Assembly (NCBI RefSeq): GCF_029227915.1
Contig: NC_079877.1
Coordinates: 24,515,851 to 24,579,850, forward strand
Source of the DNA: Hydractinia symbiolongicarpus
Lineage: Eukaryota > Cnidaria > Hydrozoa > Anthoathecata > Hydractiniidae
Reading direction: 5' to 3'
DNA: 64,000 nt
How positions within the stretch are numbered: position 1 is the stretch's first letter; every line of letters begins with the position of its first letter. Both the position numbers and the translations under genes were made by a program. This document shows positions 1 through 15,200 of this stretch, piece after piece. The notes under the pieces are model-generated. The model saw only the letters and a program-made list of their open reading frames with translations, had not been told where the DNA came from and made no database searches.

Positions 1-243
1 TGAACAGTATCTAGGAATTAGTTTTGAATATTTAAAGCAGCGAGCTTAAGATTCATGCTCCCATTCACATCTGTGTACAATTGGTCTAAAGTTAGTCTAA
101 AGTTAAAAATATAATCAAGGGAAAACTTGCGGAGGAGAGTGAAAGACGACCTATACTTCTCCTTCTACTTGCCATTAAGACAAAATTTGGTGAATGTGAT
201 CCTTGTGTAAAAGCAAGTTGTCGTGTTTCTAAGAAGCTGCAGT

Positions 244-3200
244 TTAGCGAAGGGGAAAAAGATCCTCGCTTAAAGGTGAAGAAATCAAATTTCGTGAAAT
301 AAATAAAACATTGTTCGTACTTACTCCTTTGGTTTTTTCTGAAACTTCTTTGATTTTTTAGGTTTTCCAGCATTTACTCTGGGTGGCGTGATAGGCTTGA
401 AACTAAAGTGTGGCGGAACATCGGGCGGGAGATATGGACTATCTGGACTGCCGCCTATAAATTGAAATAGTTCTTGATCACCATACACGTAGGCAGAAAC
501 AAAACGAAAACATATACGAAACGACAACAAAAACGAAAGTACAACGAAAACATGCCGAAAAAAATACGACAATAAATATTGTGTTACAACAGAGTACGAG
601 TTTTTTTTTCACATTAAAGTCAACAAAGAAATAATTATTATATTTCCATCAAACAGGAACATACAAACATACATTCAAATTCGACCCTCTTCTTACGAAA
701 CATAGTCCACACTTAGTCTAACGAATGCTCAAGAAAGAAAAACAGCTTTTCTTGTTCAACATAACATGTTTATCAATTATTTATCAAAGATCGAATGACC
801 ACGAAATATCTAATCACTGTTTAATTCAACTGGCCGCGGAATCTATAAATTATTCACCATTTTCAAAGCTTTTTAGCGAATAAAAAATCTATTGTACTTA
901 TATGGTTCGAAGCCCGTTACATATTGTCTTCGTCATTTGCAATATTTAGATACAAACACTTAATATTCGTGTTGGTAAAGCGAGTTGCTCGGTGACAGGG
1001 AACAATGCTTCTTAACATATAAGAAGGCAGGTGCAAAAAGCTTATTAACAAAAAAAGAAATAAAAAAAAATGAATTAAGTAATTTAAAAAAGGACTTCAG
1101 TAAATTAAAAAAAGCTGGCTTTATCGGAGTGGTCAAACGCGCTTTAACTAAAACGAGACTCTCTATTTAAATACACACAAGCATTTCTTTAAAACTAGAT
1201 GGGACTGGAAACTAAATTAAAAGCGTACAATTATATACGCGAAATAAATCATTGTTATTACAAGAGAATTGATGAGAAAAAAACGAGTCTATTCTTTAAT
1301 ATTTTCTCAAGGTTTAATAATGTCAAATTTGAAGTCACAAAAGAGAGGGAGTTATATCACGTGACTTAATCACATAGTGTACTGCTTCACACTTTCGGTG
1401 TACAGAACATTTTCAGAGTTTCATTGCAGGAGAGAACAGATAAATAAATGAATCTTGGAGGAAAGAATACGGAAGGAGAAACAACTCTTTTAATTCTATT
1501 GAAACACTGCGTGAGGTTCTAGCAGGTGTCTGTATAGAAACTTAATTTGAAATTTTGGCGGTTGTGTGACTAAATTATTCGTGAATAACAATTCGCAACT
1601 ATGATTGGTTATAAAAACAATTAGATAATTTGATGATGAATTTGATAATATTATCAAAACAAGAAGCCATATTGAAATCGGTAAAATTTCTTTTGTTTTT
1701 ATGTTAACATAATTAGCGAGGTAGCACTTGCTCGACATTTTTGTAAACAAAAAGAAAAAGTTTATATCTCGTTTTAAAACGACGTTCTGTTATAAGAAGT
1801 TATTTCTTTAGTTAGAATAAACATTAATCCAGCACACATTTTGTCGGCACTCGTCCGGCGCATATCTATCTATATTGTTTTTCATGATCAAAGTGGTATA
1901 CTCAAGCCTGCAAAAAATAGGTTAATATCATGGTTAAACGCTTATTTCCAAACGTATTGTTGAAGTTTTTAACAGCAATGTTTACCGACTTATAATAGGC
2001 ACACTTTCCACACAATAATCACGTGCCTTCAGCGTGTTACAGTCAGATTTCAATAGAAAAAAGTTAGCCCCTATTAAAGGAGAATATGGAATTTGATCAT
2101 TTTTTTGCGAAAAAGACTCGGTCGAGCACCTCACGCACTGATTCTTTTGAAATTAAAAACAATAGAAAATTCAATACATTTAAAGCGTACAGAAATGAAG
2201 TTGTTTCTCCTTGCGTATTCTTTCCTCCAAGAATGAATAAATAGATGAATGAATAAATGAATGAATGAATGCAACCGAACGAGGGCGAGGGACTGAGTAA
2301 ATTAAATGTAATAATGAATGAATGATGTTTTTGACAAAAGACCTTTTTTATTTCTGGACAAATTTTGGCCAAAAATGTTTGCTGGCTTCAATACACCAAA
2401 ATTTCATGTCCTTGTTATGTTTTGCATGAGAACATGCGTGATACAATGAGCTTTATCGCAGGCGTATAAAAAAGAAATGAATAAACGAATAAATGAATGA
2501 ATAAATAAATAAATAAACGAATAAACGAATAAATAAACGAATGAGTTAGTAAATGTAAAAATGGATGTTTTGATAATAGTTTTTTATGTTTCTGGACAAA
2601 TTTTGACCAAAAGTAGCTGGTTCCAAGAATCAAAATTTCGATACTTCGCATAGATCGTCAAAAAGCATTTTCCATCACATTCATTATCGAATTTACAAAT
2701 TTCGACAGTTCTAGTTTCACGCTATTTACATATGGCAGTTTCTACGACGGTCTTTCTTCGACTCAAACAAATACGAGATATGTTTAAACAGACTTACAAT
2801 TCATAGTTTGTCGTTGTCTTGCACTGAAGCAATATGCTTCGATGACACTTAATATCATCATGTCCTCTCCTAGTATCTGTGGACCTCCATTTGTTGTCGT
2901 TGATGACACTATAAAAAAATAAGAAAAAACGTCAAACAGCAGTATACACAACTGACTAGACGCTTTAGAGAAAAATTACTCTTTTTCTAAAACATATTAT
3001 TAACTGATTTGACTGAGTATTTTTCCACTAGTGTGACCAAGGACGTGTGGCAGTCTTATGGACCTACCAACTTACTTATAGCTATATATACATCTATAGC
3101 TCTCGACTTTCCCTCAATATTTGAACCCTGAAAGCTCTGACTTCAGATACCGGTACCCATAAATAACCGTACGAATAGTGTCTTTCTGATTTTGATAATT

Positions 3201-6200
3201 TGATTATAAAGTGGGTTTTGATAAGAGAATAACATATCTACACAGGACAATAAAGTTGAGAATTGAGAAATAAATGACGCCGTCATTGGGTTGATCTCGT
3301 GAGTGCAGATATTACTAATTCATGTCCTAATGTAATTGTGCAAGTTTTTTATAAACTACTTAACGGTGGAATTAGAGACAATTTTTAAATTTGAATGAAG
3401 AAATCCCGTAACTATATGTGATAGCATAAATTCCAAGTATTTAAAATTTTTTTCTTTAAAAATTCCAAGTAATTTTGAGTACAACTCGTGCAAACTTTAA
3501 AGCTTTTCCAATCAAAAGAAAATATTTAATAAAAGAATTATTTTTCAATAAATTCTACACATATTCAGATGCCAGCTCGATAAACTTACATGATGGTGAT
3601 GACTGTTTTCTCTGATGCGATTCTAACAAATCATCTTTTGATCCTATGAAACAAAAATTTAATTAAGTCCATATTAATATAGTCATTTCTAAATATCTTG
3701 AATATTTAGAAATAATAAGTTTCTTGGTTTCTTAAAAAGGTATTTATTATTCATAAACAATGACTCGATATCTCAAACTTTCGATTGACTCGATATCCCA
3801 AACTCTCGATTTATACAACATTTTCTTGTTTCCCTCAAAAGCTGGTGCTATGAGCAGTCAACAGTATTCAAATAACAGCTTGCAGGAGTAAGCAAGTGAA
3901 ATAACAAAAATTGTAAAGCAAGACAAAATTATTACCGCGGCCCCCAACCATTTTATTCTTCGTCGAAACAATTCTTCTCATTGCTCGTGGACTAACAGAG
4001 TAATCCTAAGAAGAAAAAAGTCGCAATCAACAATTTAAACTCCCCATCTAGTTTGAATTTGAGAAGTTAAATTCCACAGATATTTCTAGTTTGAAGGCTT
4101 CGTAATCACAAGTGTCAAAAAAGACAAGTTGAATTAGATGTGGAAGTTTAAAAGGGGTTGATTACACATACTGTTTTTAACACCTGTTCGTAAGAAAACA
4201 TTCAAATGTTTATAAATTTGTAGACTGTGAAATTATTGTAATAGAAAAAAGAAAAATCAATAAATAATGGTAAATACAAATAAATATTTTCAGTTTTTAA
4301 TAAAAATATAAAAAAGAAAGGAAGTGAAAAAATTTTAAAATACGTACTTCGCCAGGTTTCGATTGGGAATTTTGTTGATAGGGCGGTGTCGGGCGCAATC
4401 TTGTGAAGCTCCATTCTTTGCGAACAGGTTGTCGTACTGAACCTCTCACAGCGGACAATGTAGTCGCCTAAAAATGTAAATTAAAAAGATAAAAACAAAA
4501 TGTCTAAATTTTTAAATGAAGGAAGCATGACCACTAATGAACAATAGAAAGGGCTGTTTAAATACAACTTTTTACCCCAAACTACCTCCCACCCATCAAA
4601 ATCCGCGTCTGAAGGGTGTGGCACTACATTCAATTTTACAGGTTCCGTTAAGCTGCATTCTTTTAACCACAATTACATAATAGAATAAGTAGAAGTTAAA
4701 TCAACCACAACTTAATGCGTGATACATAACCTTAAAACTAAAGGATAAATGATTAATCCATAAAAAACAATACCACGTACACAATGCAATAGATAAAGTG
4801 TACGCGTTTTCCACAGGGGTTCGCCCATCGCACATATTTCCCGCTCTCTCTTTCGCGCATTCTTGCCCGCCCGTTAGCATAAAATAGTGAAAATTACTAG
4901 ACGGGGGTTAGTACTATGATTGTAGGTGCGACTATAATGGCGTTTTTGATTACATACACCCCGGATTTAAATTGGCCTACAGACATTGCAGAAATAAACG
5001 TTTTAATGTCACACCTAAAATATACGTTTTTATATCAGAAACCACAGTATAAGAAACCACTGTATAAGAAACTACTGTATAAGAAACTTTTACTAATTTT
5101 AAGAAAGTAAATTTTTCAAGTTTAATTTTTCAGATGTGTCGTAAATAAATTTACGATTACAAAGGAATAAAAGTAAAAAAGGCATTATTTTATCTTTTCT
5201 TGTATATATGTTGATGTAAGTCTCTTCGTTGTGTCAAAATCATATTTTTTATTAAATATCTCACTTTAGCTCCCGTCATCATAAGGTAAAAATAATCTAT
5301 TTTCTAGCTCCACAATGAAATTTACGAAACTATTAAAAAACCATCCATTTCAAGTAAAATTACCTCGGAATTTAAATAACTTTTATTAGTTGGCCGTTTG
5401 TTTGGTTTTTTATGAAAAAAAATCGTTTAAGCAGAGATTAGAAATAAGCTTCAGACTACACAATTAACGAAATTAAAAAAACAAGTCTTATTAAAACACG
5501 CAGAGAACAGTTAAAAATCATGGACAGACACAAAAATTTCCCAAGTACATAATTTTCTCAGATCAGCCTAAATGTCACGAAGAATGGTTTGAAATAAAAC
5601 AAAGTACATGCAATATTTCATGTTAAGATCACATGCCACTTTGTGACGTCAGATTTAATTTCTGATATGAAAAACTATTAATCAGGATTGCTACTATCTC
5701 ATTTTGTATTTGTTTGTTTAAGCAAAAAAAAGAAAGGAGTTAGTGATGTTAATGTTTGGATGCAACACTGTCAATAAAAATATGCATTTCCATAATTAAA
5801 AGAATCAATCAAAATTGGCAATTCCCTAGCTTCATGTAGATGCAATAAAAACATCAACAATCGATTAGTAGCAATAGATAAGTCATTAAAGAGTTTAATT
5901 TGAGGTTATTTAAATATTAAAAGTCAAAGCAGAGATATTATTAAACAGAAAGTAAACAAAGCCGAGTACCTTTTTTTCACATCGGCATTGATTTAAAATA
6001 AATATATCACAGAACATCCTAGATGTTCTTAACACATTCCGGAACTTTTTGCTTTATCCGCGAAACAGGTACAAATAAGTCTTTTTTGGTAATTTTAATT
6101 TTTTAATAAATTTATTTTTCACTGTTTTACACAGAGTCGACGAATTTGCCTAGAGGGTCAACATAGTGCTTAAGAAGACGCAACCAAGCTGGGTGTGTTA

Positions 6201-9200
6201 GAAAGTTTGAGATTTACTACCTACCCAAAGGTAAAACGTTATTTACTGTGTTAGAATGGAAAAATTAGCGTTTTAGCAGTTAAGTATCTCTGGAAAAAAT
6301 GAGGACATGCATCCCCTGCCCCTCTCCCCTTTCCCTTTTCCCTCATTTCTCACCGGTTTCGTCTGCCCTTTTTCGCTAAGTTTCAAACCAGATTATCTGC
6401 ACTAAAATTTGATGTTTTGTGCATTCATTTTCAAATTTGACTCTCAAATGTCAACTACTCTAAACTAATTGACTGAAACAGAAACATGTCAAAGGTTGAG
6501 TTTCACTATGATAAAGAAAATGATGTTTCATTAGTAACCTGTTATTATTGTTAACCTTTCAATAAAAAGATTAACTAGAGCTAGGGTTGACCTTAACATG
6601 AGAAAGGACTTAACCATTTCCTCTCCTAACAAGATTAGTCCTGGTGTTATCATTAGAGAAAAAAAACTAACTTGACAAAAAGAAGACTCCCAAACCTTCT
6701 CTGTTTCGTCTGGCAGGAACACATCATCGTAAAACTCGCTAAAATTTCGAAAAGACGGTAACCATTCCTTTACGAAAGAAGGTGCCTCTCCCAACGAATA
6801 TGATTTCAATTTTTGTTGTTGTTGTTGTTGACTTGATGCTCTTCTCAAACTCCTTCTTGTTAACATTAGTGGTATCATCGGCATTGCGAATAATTAGAAA
6901 TACTGCACTCATCAAATGTGAAGATGCATTTGTGGCAAAAATTTAACTAGCATATGACGTCAAAGAATCCTTACGTATATATGAAATTTGCAGAATCGAG
7001 TCGAACCAGTTTCTATACCATTGAAAAGCAATTAGTTTCTTAGAAGTTTTCATTTACATATTGTTTTAGATTTTATCAGCGCATCTCGCATCATCAGCAG
7101 TCTCACAAGAACAAGAATTAAAAAAAAAGAATTACGATGCATAGGTTGAACAACCTGATAAAATTTACAAAAAAAATAATTAATATGTAATGTAAACAAT
7201 AAACACGTGGTTTATTTCATGATTTCTATACATGAGATCAAACATTATTGTTAATATGTGATCAAAAGAGATGTTTAATATTAAAAGATGTGTGCCTTAA
7301 AAAGAAAATCTCCACCTGTTTAATAGTTAAAACAACGTCTATAAATAATTTTAACACCCTTCTCAGTAGAGACTTCAATTTCACTTACAAGAATAGTGTT
7401 TTTCTTTTTAGTTACAATATTGTTGATAATCAATTAAAAATTCAGGATATTTCTAGCATACAGGAACACAAAATGGTTACATCCCTCGCTATTCCACAAG
7501 GTGTTATGCGTAATTAAAACGATAACACCTTCGTTACACCTTCTTTTTTTATAAGAAATCAAGCAAACAGCCAACGAGTAAAAGTCTCTGAGGTCATTTT
7601 ACTAGAAAAAGTTTCTTAACAAGTTTCTCCGATTTTCTATACGAGAAAAGATGAAATAATACTTTCTCCTTTAATTTATCACCTAAAATGATGTCTGTTT
7701 CGTTGAAATCGTCAATTTTTCAGAAGTTATTCCATTTCTCAGGATAATCTACTAGATATTCTTCGATTTTCTTGTTATACCAGGTAATAATACCTGTATA
7801 CCATTCCAATACCATTAATTATTGGGAGGTATGTGTGAAAAACATTTCTGACTAAAAATTTTATTTTTTTAAACTGGTAAACATTCCTTAATTTTTGAAA
7901 AAGCGACTGGTCAGTTTCTTATAAAGGTTACTTCTTATAAAGTACCTTGTATTGTGGTATATGAGTTTTTTTAGCATCGAAAAAAGAATCAGTTTTGTTT
8001 TCTGGAAAACTCAGCCTGATTTTAAACATCCTTAGAAAATCAGATCAATCATTTTAAATCATTTTTTTTAAGAATGGAAATGTATTTTCGCTATTGTAGT
8101 CTTTCAGTCTTTTATAGAATACCATTTAAATTCAAAAAATTTAAATGAAAAAATTACGCTAAACTCTGTCATTAAATGATTTCTGTATTTCCAGAACACT
8201 AAAATAATTTTGAATACGTGTTGGTTTCTTTGTGTTAAAACCAGCCGTAAAAAAATCACATGTATATAATAAGCCTCTGCTATGGAGTTTAGAGGAAATT
8301 ATAAAAATATTCACCATGGAGAGCAGATGTTAGTAGAAACTACCATAAACCTAAGAAAATTATAGCGTTGAAAAAAGAACTTTAAAAAACCTATTAGGTA
8401 TCCTCTGAGAATAAATAGGACAAAACAACATACTTTTTATTTCAAGAAAACAATATATGAATAAAGGTACCAAGAATTTCTGTTTAATAATCTGAATTTC
8501 AAACATACGATAATGAAGTAAACGGGCAAAATGTAAACAAACTTAAAAAACCAGAACTCAGATAGGACATTTAAATCAATCCAGATTTTTTGCATTTACA
8601 AAGATCTTATCCCTCACTCAAGAAAAACGAAAACCCCAGAAAATACACATTGGACAAGAATTTTAAGTGTTAGAAAGAAACTTCTCAAAATTTCGTTATT
8701 TCAAAATAATAAAAACTTTGCCACAAGCAGAACTAAATAAAAACTTTTCCCGAGTTGTCTTAATCCACTTTAACTTTCTTTATAAAAAAATACAAAGAAT
8801 ATTTGCAATTAAATATTTGATCGTTGTTGGTGGAAGGTCGCTGAATTTCTTGGATTGTGATTGATAGAAAAAAAAGTTACGGTACTATTGACCATGACCA
8901 ACTACACAATTTAGCACAACAAGTTCTGTTTACAGCAAGACACCAACATATCATATAATCCCAGCATAGTTACCATGTCATGATTATTAACAGGTGTTTT
9001 ATCTTATAAGAAACCTGGGGAAGGGTCTGATACCAAAAAGTTACTAAACTTTTATTTTAATTTCGGTTCTACAAGTTTCTGTTTCTTTATCAAGTTTATT
9101 TTTAGTAAGAAAAAAATTGATGGATCTGACTTTAGAATAATTTCAATTCCTGAGGAAAACTGAATAGAGAAATATTGTTTTTTTTTCGGTTTACTGAATT

Positions 9201-12200
9201 ATATTTATGCAGGAATTGCAACACATGACCAAAATATAATGTTATTTATAACGTATTATATACCAAATTACTAATATTTTTTTTAAACATTTTTTAACTT
9301 TTAGATGCCGTAATTATTCTAATTCAACGCGCTGGTAAAAATAATTATTTTAACCGCCCCGCGAAAATAATACACCTTTCCCGAGACTTATTCTTTTGAT
9401 GTGCCGCAACTTTTTCTGTTGAGTTTTATGAAAAACAGACAACAGATTTGAATTCCTTATCAAAAATGTCATAAACAAAGAAAATTTCGAAAAATGCAGC
9501 AAGTAAACAACCTGCTATTCTAATTTAAAGATTTGTGGCATGTCCAACCTCTTTTTGAAAACGAGGCGGGACATGGTAACTTGAGCATTAAGAAGACTTT
9601 AACTGTGATACATATCTCCTCAAAATAGCACTTTCTGTTGGCGTATCAAGTTAAACTTTTACACATAAATTAAACAAACTATGCTGAATTCAAATATGGT
9701 ATTCATATTTTACGAGTTTAAAAAAAGTGTGACTCATGGTCTCGGGAAAGGTGTATTGGAAGCGATAAATTACAAACTTTTGAGCACGGCCAACCCGCGT
9801 TAATAATTAGAGGCAAATAAACTAATCCACTCAAAATAAGAAACATTTTTTGAAAATTTTCCTTAATTTTTTTTGTAAAATAATTTTTTTACAAAGCTAT
9901 TTCTTCTTGTTCTTGTTTCACTTCGACATCCGCAATGGAGCATTTTACCAAAAATCTATCGAAAAAGCACAGCTTGACATGGACGAAGACGAAAATGATG
10001 ATCCCTTTGCTTGATCTCAGTATATATAGTACAGTACAATATATATTTTCATTTAATCTAAACCACTGCTTGTTTTTTTTAAAAAAAATACGATCCGTGT
10101 TAAATTAGAGGAAAATAAAACACGCCAAATTTTCGACCCGCGTTAATAATTAGAAGCGATAAATTACAAATTTTTGGCCATTTTTGTCCGTCCGCGTTAA
10201 TTAGAAGCAGCGTTAAATTAGAATAATTACGGTAGTCATAAGTTTCTTATAACTGATTTCTTATAAAAAAAGAAACGTCTATACAAAGTAATGGTGCATC
10301 AAAATAAAGCTATTGTGTGATCACTATACACCTAAAGATCACAAAAGAGACAAAAAAGAAATAATAATAATTATCAAAATGATGTTCGTTGAAATGTCTC
10401 ATATCATACTAGAATACAATATAAAACAATTGGTGGCATTTTACAAAATATGTGAACAGATACCATCGTACTTTCCTGTTCCACTTTATATTATAGGTCA
10501 TAATATACTCAAACAGTAAATTATCAGCTTATGTCAGTATCAATTAAACAACAGAGTGGCAGAAAAAGGTCAGAAGTATTTTTTTAATGTTTTTTTTGTG
10601 TATATCATTTTTTCTAAGGAATTATTACACTGTGTAAAAGAATACGTGGGACACAATTTGCTAATATAAAATGAAAGTGATTACAAGATGAATCAAGAAT
10701 AGTCCAGATGAAGTAGAAATCTTACATTGGTTATGTTTTAAAATTTAGGCCGAAAATATTGAGCTGAATACAAGTTAATAATTCATTCATATAAACTAAC
10801 TCAGTCTTACATGAAACTATTATTTTTAAATTTCCTTATTATTCCCTGATTGAAATGAAACTTTCTTTACTTTTCTAGGTAAAATTTACCCTCACTGACT
10901 GTCGTACTAATAACACAACAAAAACATTAACAATTCAATTCATACTCATACAGTTGGCAGCTAACACTTTTATCATTTTTAAAAAAATACAAAACTTTTT
11001 AACCCAATTTTAGTATTTTCCAACTTTTTTAGGTTTTTGTAAGAAGGACAAACTTATGCATCCATGAACATAGAGACAAAGCAAAATTTACCTTGCTGTG
11101 AGTGTCTTGACTGGGAACAGGAGATGAGCCTGCACTTCTTGCAGCATCTGATTTATTTTGTCCAATTGAAGCTCCTGCGCTATAGCTTCTGTGAAATGCA
11201 CTGTCACCTGCTGCAACATCCAGCATAGGTAAAGACTTCACTTCTGATCGCTTACTATCACTGCGTTCCAAATTAGATGTGGATGGTTTTCTCTCAATTT
11301 CTAAATCCAGCTTACACCTATCACCAAGTACTTCTTTCAATGCTTCCATCCACGAATCTTTTTCCCGGGGTGAGCTTGTCATTACCCGCCACAGTTTGTC
11401 CAATACTAAAAAGTTAAAACACAAATGTTATGCAATATTCTTTTATCACCATGATTTAAATCAATGCCAATTGTTGCTTAAAATGACTCTATTTCTCCTA
11501 AAACTTTCATTTACAAATAACCAGGCAAACATATGAATGTAGTTTTACAATCTAAAAGGGGAATAGCCAGCATGACAACCAACATTACCTGTTAGATGGA
11601 AGCCATTAAAGAATTCATCTGTATCTTCAATATTTTTTGCAGATATATTATTAATAGATTCCCTCTCCTAATAAAAATGAATTCAATAAACATCGATAAG
11701 AGTTTGGACTTTACTCCAGAAAAAGTTTCTTGATAGGTAATTTTTTCATAGTACGCGGAGATTAGTTTTACACTCCTTAATTCGCAAAAATTGCAGCAGA
11801 TATTCCAAGAATAAAACATTTAAGATCTAAATGAAGACCCAATTTCGTGTCTTTTTTCCTGGACTCTCTAATAACGCAGTACAGGAAAATCATCATTTGA
11901 AAATATTGCCTGCCATTATCTACCAATACTCAAAATAAAAATAATCAAAAATTCTGGGACAATACAAGAAGAACAAGAGATCAACTTTAAAAGCATGGCA
12001 GTTTTTAAGTTACCTCGAAACAGTATCCAACAAGCTCTGCACTGACGGAAAGAGAAACAAGATCATTAGGAAATAAACAAAAATATCGTTCTCTCCGACT
12101 GACTTCCTCTTTTTCAACAAAAACTTGGCCCATGTGTACCAAACTTCCCAATGTTGAAATTGGCTAAAAAGTAACAAGAGATATGCTCACATCATAAAGC

Positions 12201-15200
12201 TGTAAATCGCATGGAAAATATGTCTCGGTTTCAGTTAATCAGTGATTATGGTTTTAACTTTTACGCCCAAGATTGGAAAGGACTGTACTGAATTTGAAAT
12301 TAAGCAAAAAATTAAATGAACCAAAATCAAGATTAAGACGTGACCTTTTAGAAGTCTGTGGGGGAGCTCCTTACTTTGCAGGTCATTTAAGGTCAAAAAT
12401 GTAAGTAAAAAACAATAAACAGTAACATAGCCACGATTTAATTATTAATTACATTAGTAACATTTCATTTGCAGAAAGAAGATGGAAAATTTCGTCCAAT
12501 TTAAAATTGGTCCAATTTAACCCTAAAATGTTTTATTGCTATGAAAACCATAAGAAAACAGAATCTGGATATTATAAAGAGCCTGTTTTTATAAAAGCTT
12601 TAATATCTCTACTTTTGTTGACACAGTAAAGATTTTTTAAATACAAACTGGGCAGTTTTGGCAACCTCCTTGCTATATTTCTATCCTCACTCAGTAGGTA
12701 TTTTTAGTATCAAAGGTGGGAACTACACTGCAAAGTGCTCGCTTTTCACAGATCATCTCACAAGCATTATTTAATAAAACTGCTAGTGAAGAATCCTCTC
12801 CTCAAACGGTGAAAACAAACCAGCAGACTCACCTCTCCTTCCCATTTGTCAATTTTTCCTGTTAGCATTTCTAATTCCATTTCTTTCTTTTTACGTACTT
12901 CATTACAACTTAGCTAAAAACACAAGCAAATCCTTCAATTTGTATGCAAGACTGTAAAGCATACATTGTTCAGTGGCTTCTGTTAGCAAAGAACAAATAA
13001 AATACAACTTCAGACAACATTTAAACTGAAACTTTTTTAAGGGGCCTATTAAGGCCAGCTTGGATATACCAGCTTTGGGTATAACTAATTGGGACATGTT
13101 GTTTTAAAACGTACTCGTGTAACTTACAGCAATGATTTGTAGTACTTGGGTGGCTTTCTTCATATCAAGATTGTCAATGTGATCTTCCTGAAAATAATAT
13201 AGGCAAGGCGTTACAGGTTACAATTATACCATATTAGAAACATTTATATCTCCTCCTTAGTGCTCCAACACCTGCAAAGGAGATCATAACACTAACCTGT
13301 ACATGCTTTTCTAATTCTTTTATTTGGTTTCCATATTTTTCCACATGTAGAAAAGGCTAAATAAAAATTCCAATACCTCTAATAATGTTAAAATGTTTAG
13401 CAAATGAACTACTAGCATGACATTGTAACACGACTAGCTTTAAATTAAATAATTTTGTAATTTGCTATATGGCAGCATAGAGTAAAATCAATGGGCTATC
13501 CTTCATAAATGAAGCTATAACTAATGATGACATCACACTTTGCATATTATACCGCATTATGTTGTTGTTACTGACAATATCAAGCTTTGTTTCTCGTTAA
13601 GATTTGTCCTCCTGGAACTTTATTTCTCATTAAAATAGAAATATTTTTTATTAAAATAGAAACAGGATGTGGTAGCTGTGCAAATGGGTAATGCAAATAG
13701 CATCGAGAAAGATTTTTGGTTACAACTGATTAATGGGAGCTTTTGCCAAAATACAAAGTAAAAAATAATCTGATAACAAACTAAACAAAGCCTGTAACAG
13801 TATTGTTTTCAGTGTTGGCAAAGAGGAAAATAAACAAAATGTAGTAAACAAAGACTGAGACAGCATTGTTTACCATTTTCAGCATTGGAAGTCTGACTTC
13901 CATGTTTAGACTCCATCTACAACATACTATCATTTACTTAGAACTAACCATGTATCTAATGTAGATTAGCAGTTAAAATAAAATTAGTTTTAGAATATAT
14001 AATATGATTTATTCTAGTTTAGTTTTTTGCAAAATTTAATGTAGTACTACAATTTCTTAAATCTGTGAGAACTTAGCATTGTGTTTCTTATAAATAAAAA
14101 ATACCTTTGAAAGAAATGACGTTAATGTCATTATACCAGGACTTGGAGCACCCAGGTTTTCCATATATTCAGACAGCGCAGCACTTAAATCAAAAGGATA
14201 AAAATAAACACACTAGTCAGTTCAAGTTTCAGGAACGAGGGAATATTATAACACAATCATAACAACCATGATTAAATGCAAGTAAAATTTTAAGTTGCTA
14301 CAAATGTATGAAAATGTGCATGTCCCTAAAGCCAAAGAATGTTGATCGGTTAGAAGGTTCTGGTTAAAAAGATGCTGCATGTGTTTTATAGATAAAAAGG
14401 CATATGAGCAAGGTTTTAACAGGTCTAGATGTGCGAACGTTTTTAATTTTTTTTACTGTATATATATCTTTTATTTTTCATTTTTTTGAGAACTGCAGCT
14501 AATTTCAACATGCTATTTTTTGTATATGTATTAGTGTTATATTTGTATTAGTGTTAAAGACAACTTAACAGAATTTGGAAACCCTTACAACAGCAGTTAG
14601 AACTAAAATTTGTCTAGTTACAATGGTTTTTGTTTTGACATCAAACAATACAGGGTAAACGGAAGATGATTTTTGGAGTGAAATCACTGAAGTGCCAGCA
14701 AAAATGCCAGGTGTGTGTGGATATGCTAGCCAGAATATCGACTTTCCTTAAACAACTCTTAGAATCCTTTTTTTCTTACCCAATTAAACTTGCCAATGCT
14801 TCCAAAAAAAAAAAAAAATTACTTTCTGATCAAAGACTTATTAAGAATGAAGTTAAAATATATAGCAGAATTTGTTTTAATGCAAGGATAATTAGGACAC
14901 AGAAAGTGAGCGTGTATCATAATTTACCTGTGATTTCCAATAAGACTTGCAGCTTGCGGGTGATTTGAACAATAGTCCAGGTATAACTTTTTCATCTAAA
15001 TTAAAATACAATAAATCCTGCTAAAAAACTGCTACAAAATTAAGTCCATACTGGAGTTTCAAGGAAGCAAACAAATTTTCAAATGGTAGCTTTTGTGATA
15101 AGCTCAGTAATTTATGCTATATATTATTTACATCAAAATTTTTCCTCTGTAATTTAAACTGTGATGAAACAAGCTTTTACCTTGATGCTACAGTTTATGG

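Noticed and set aside
985-1170. Plus-strand Lys-rich frame in the PIX intron
   Set aside because: It needs a TTG start, is driven by AAA runs, and has no similarity or splice context.
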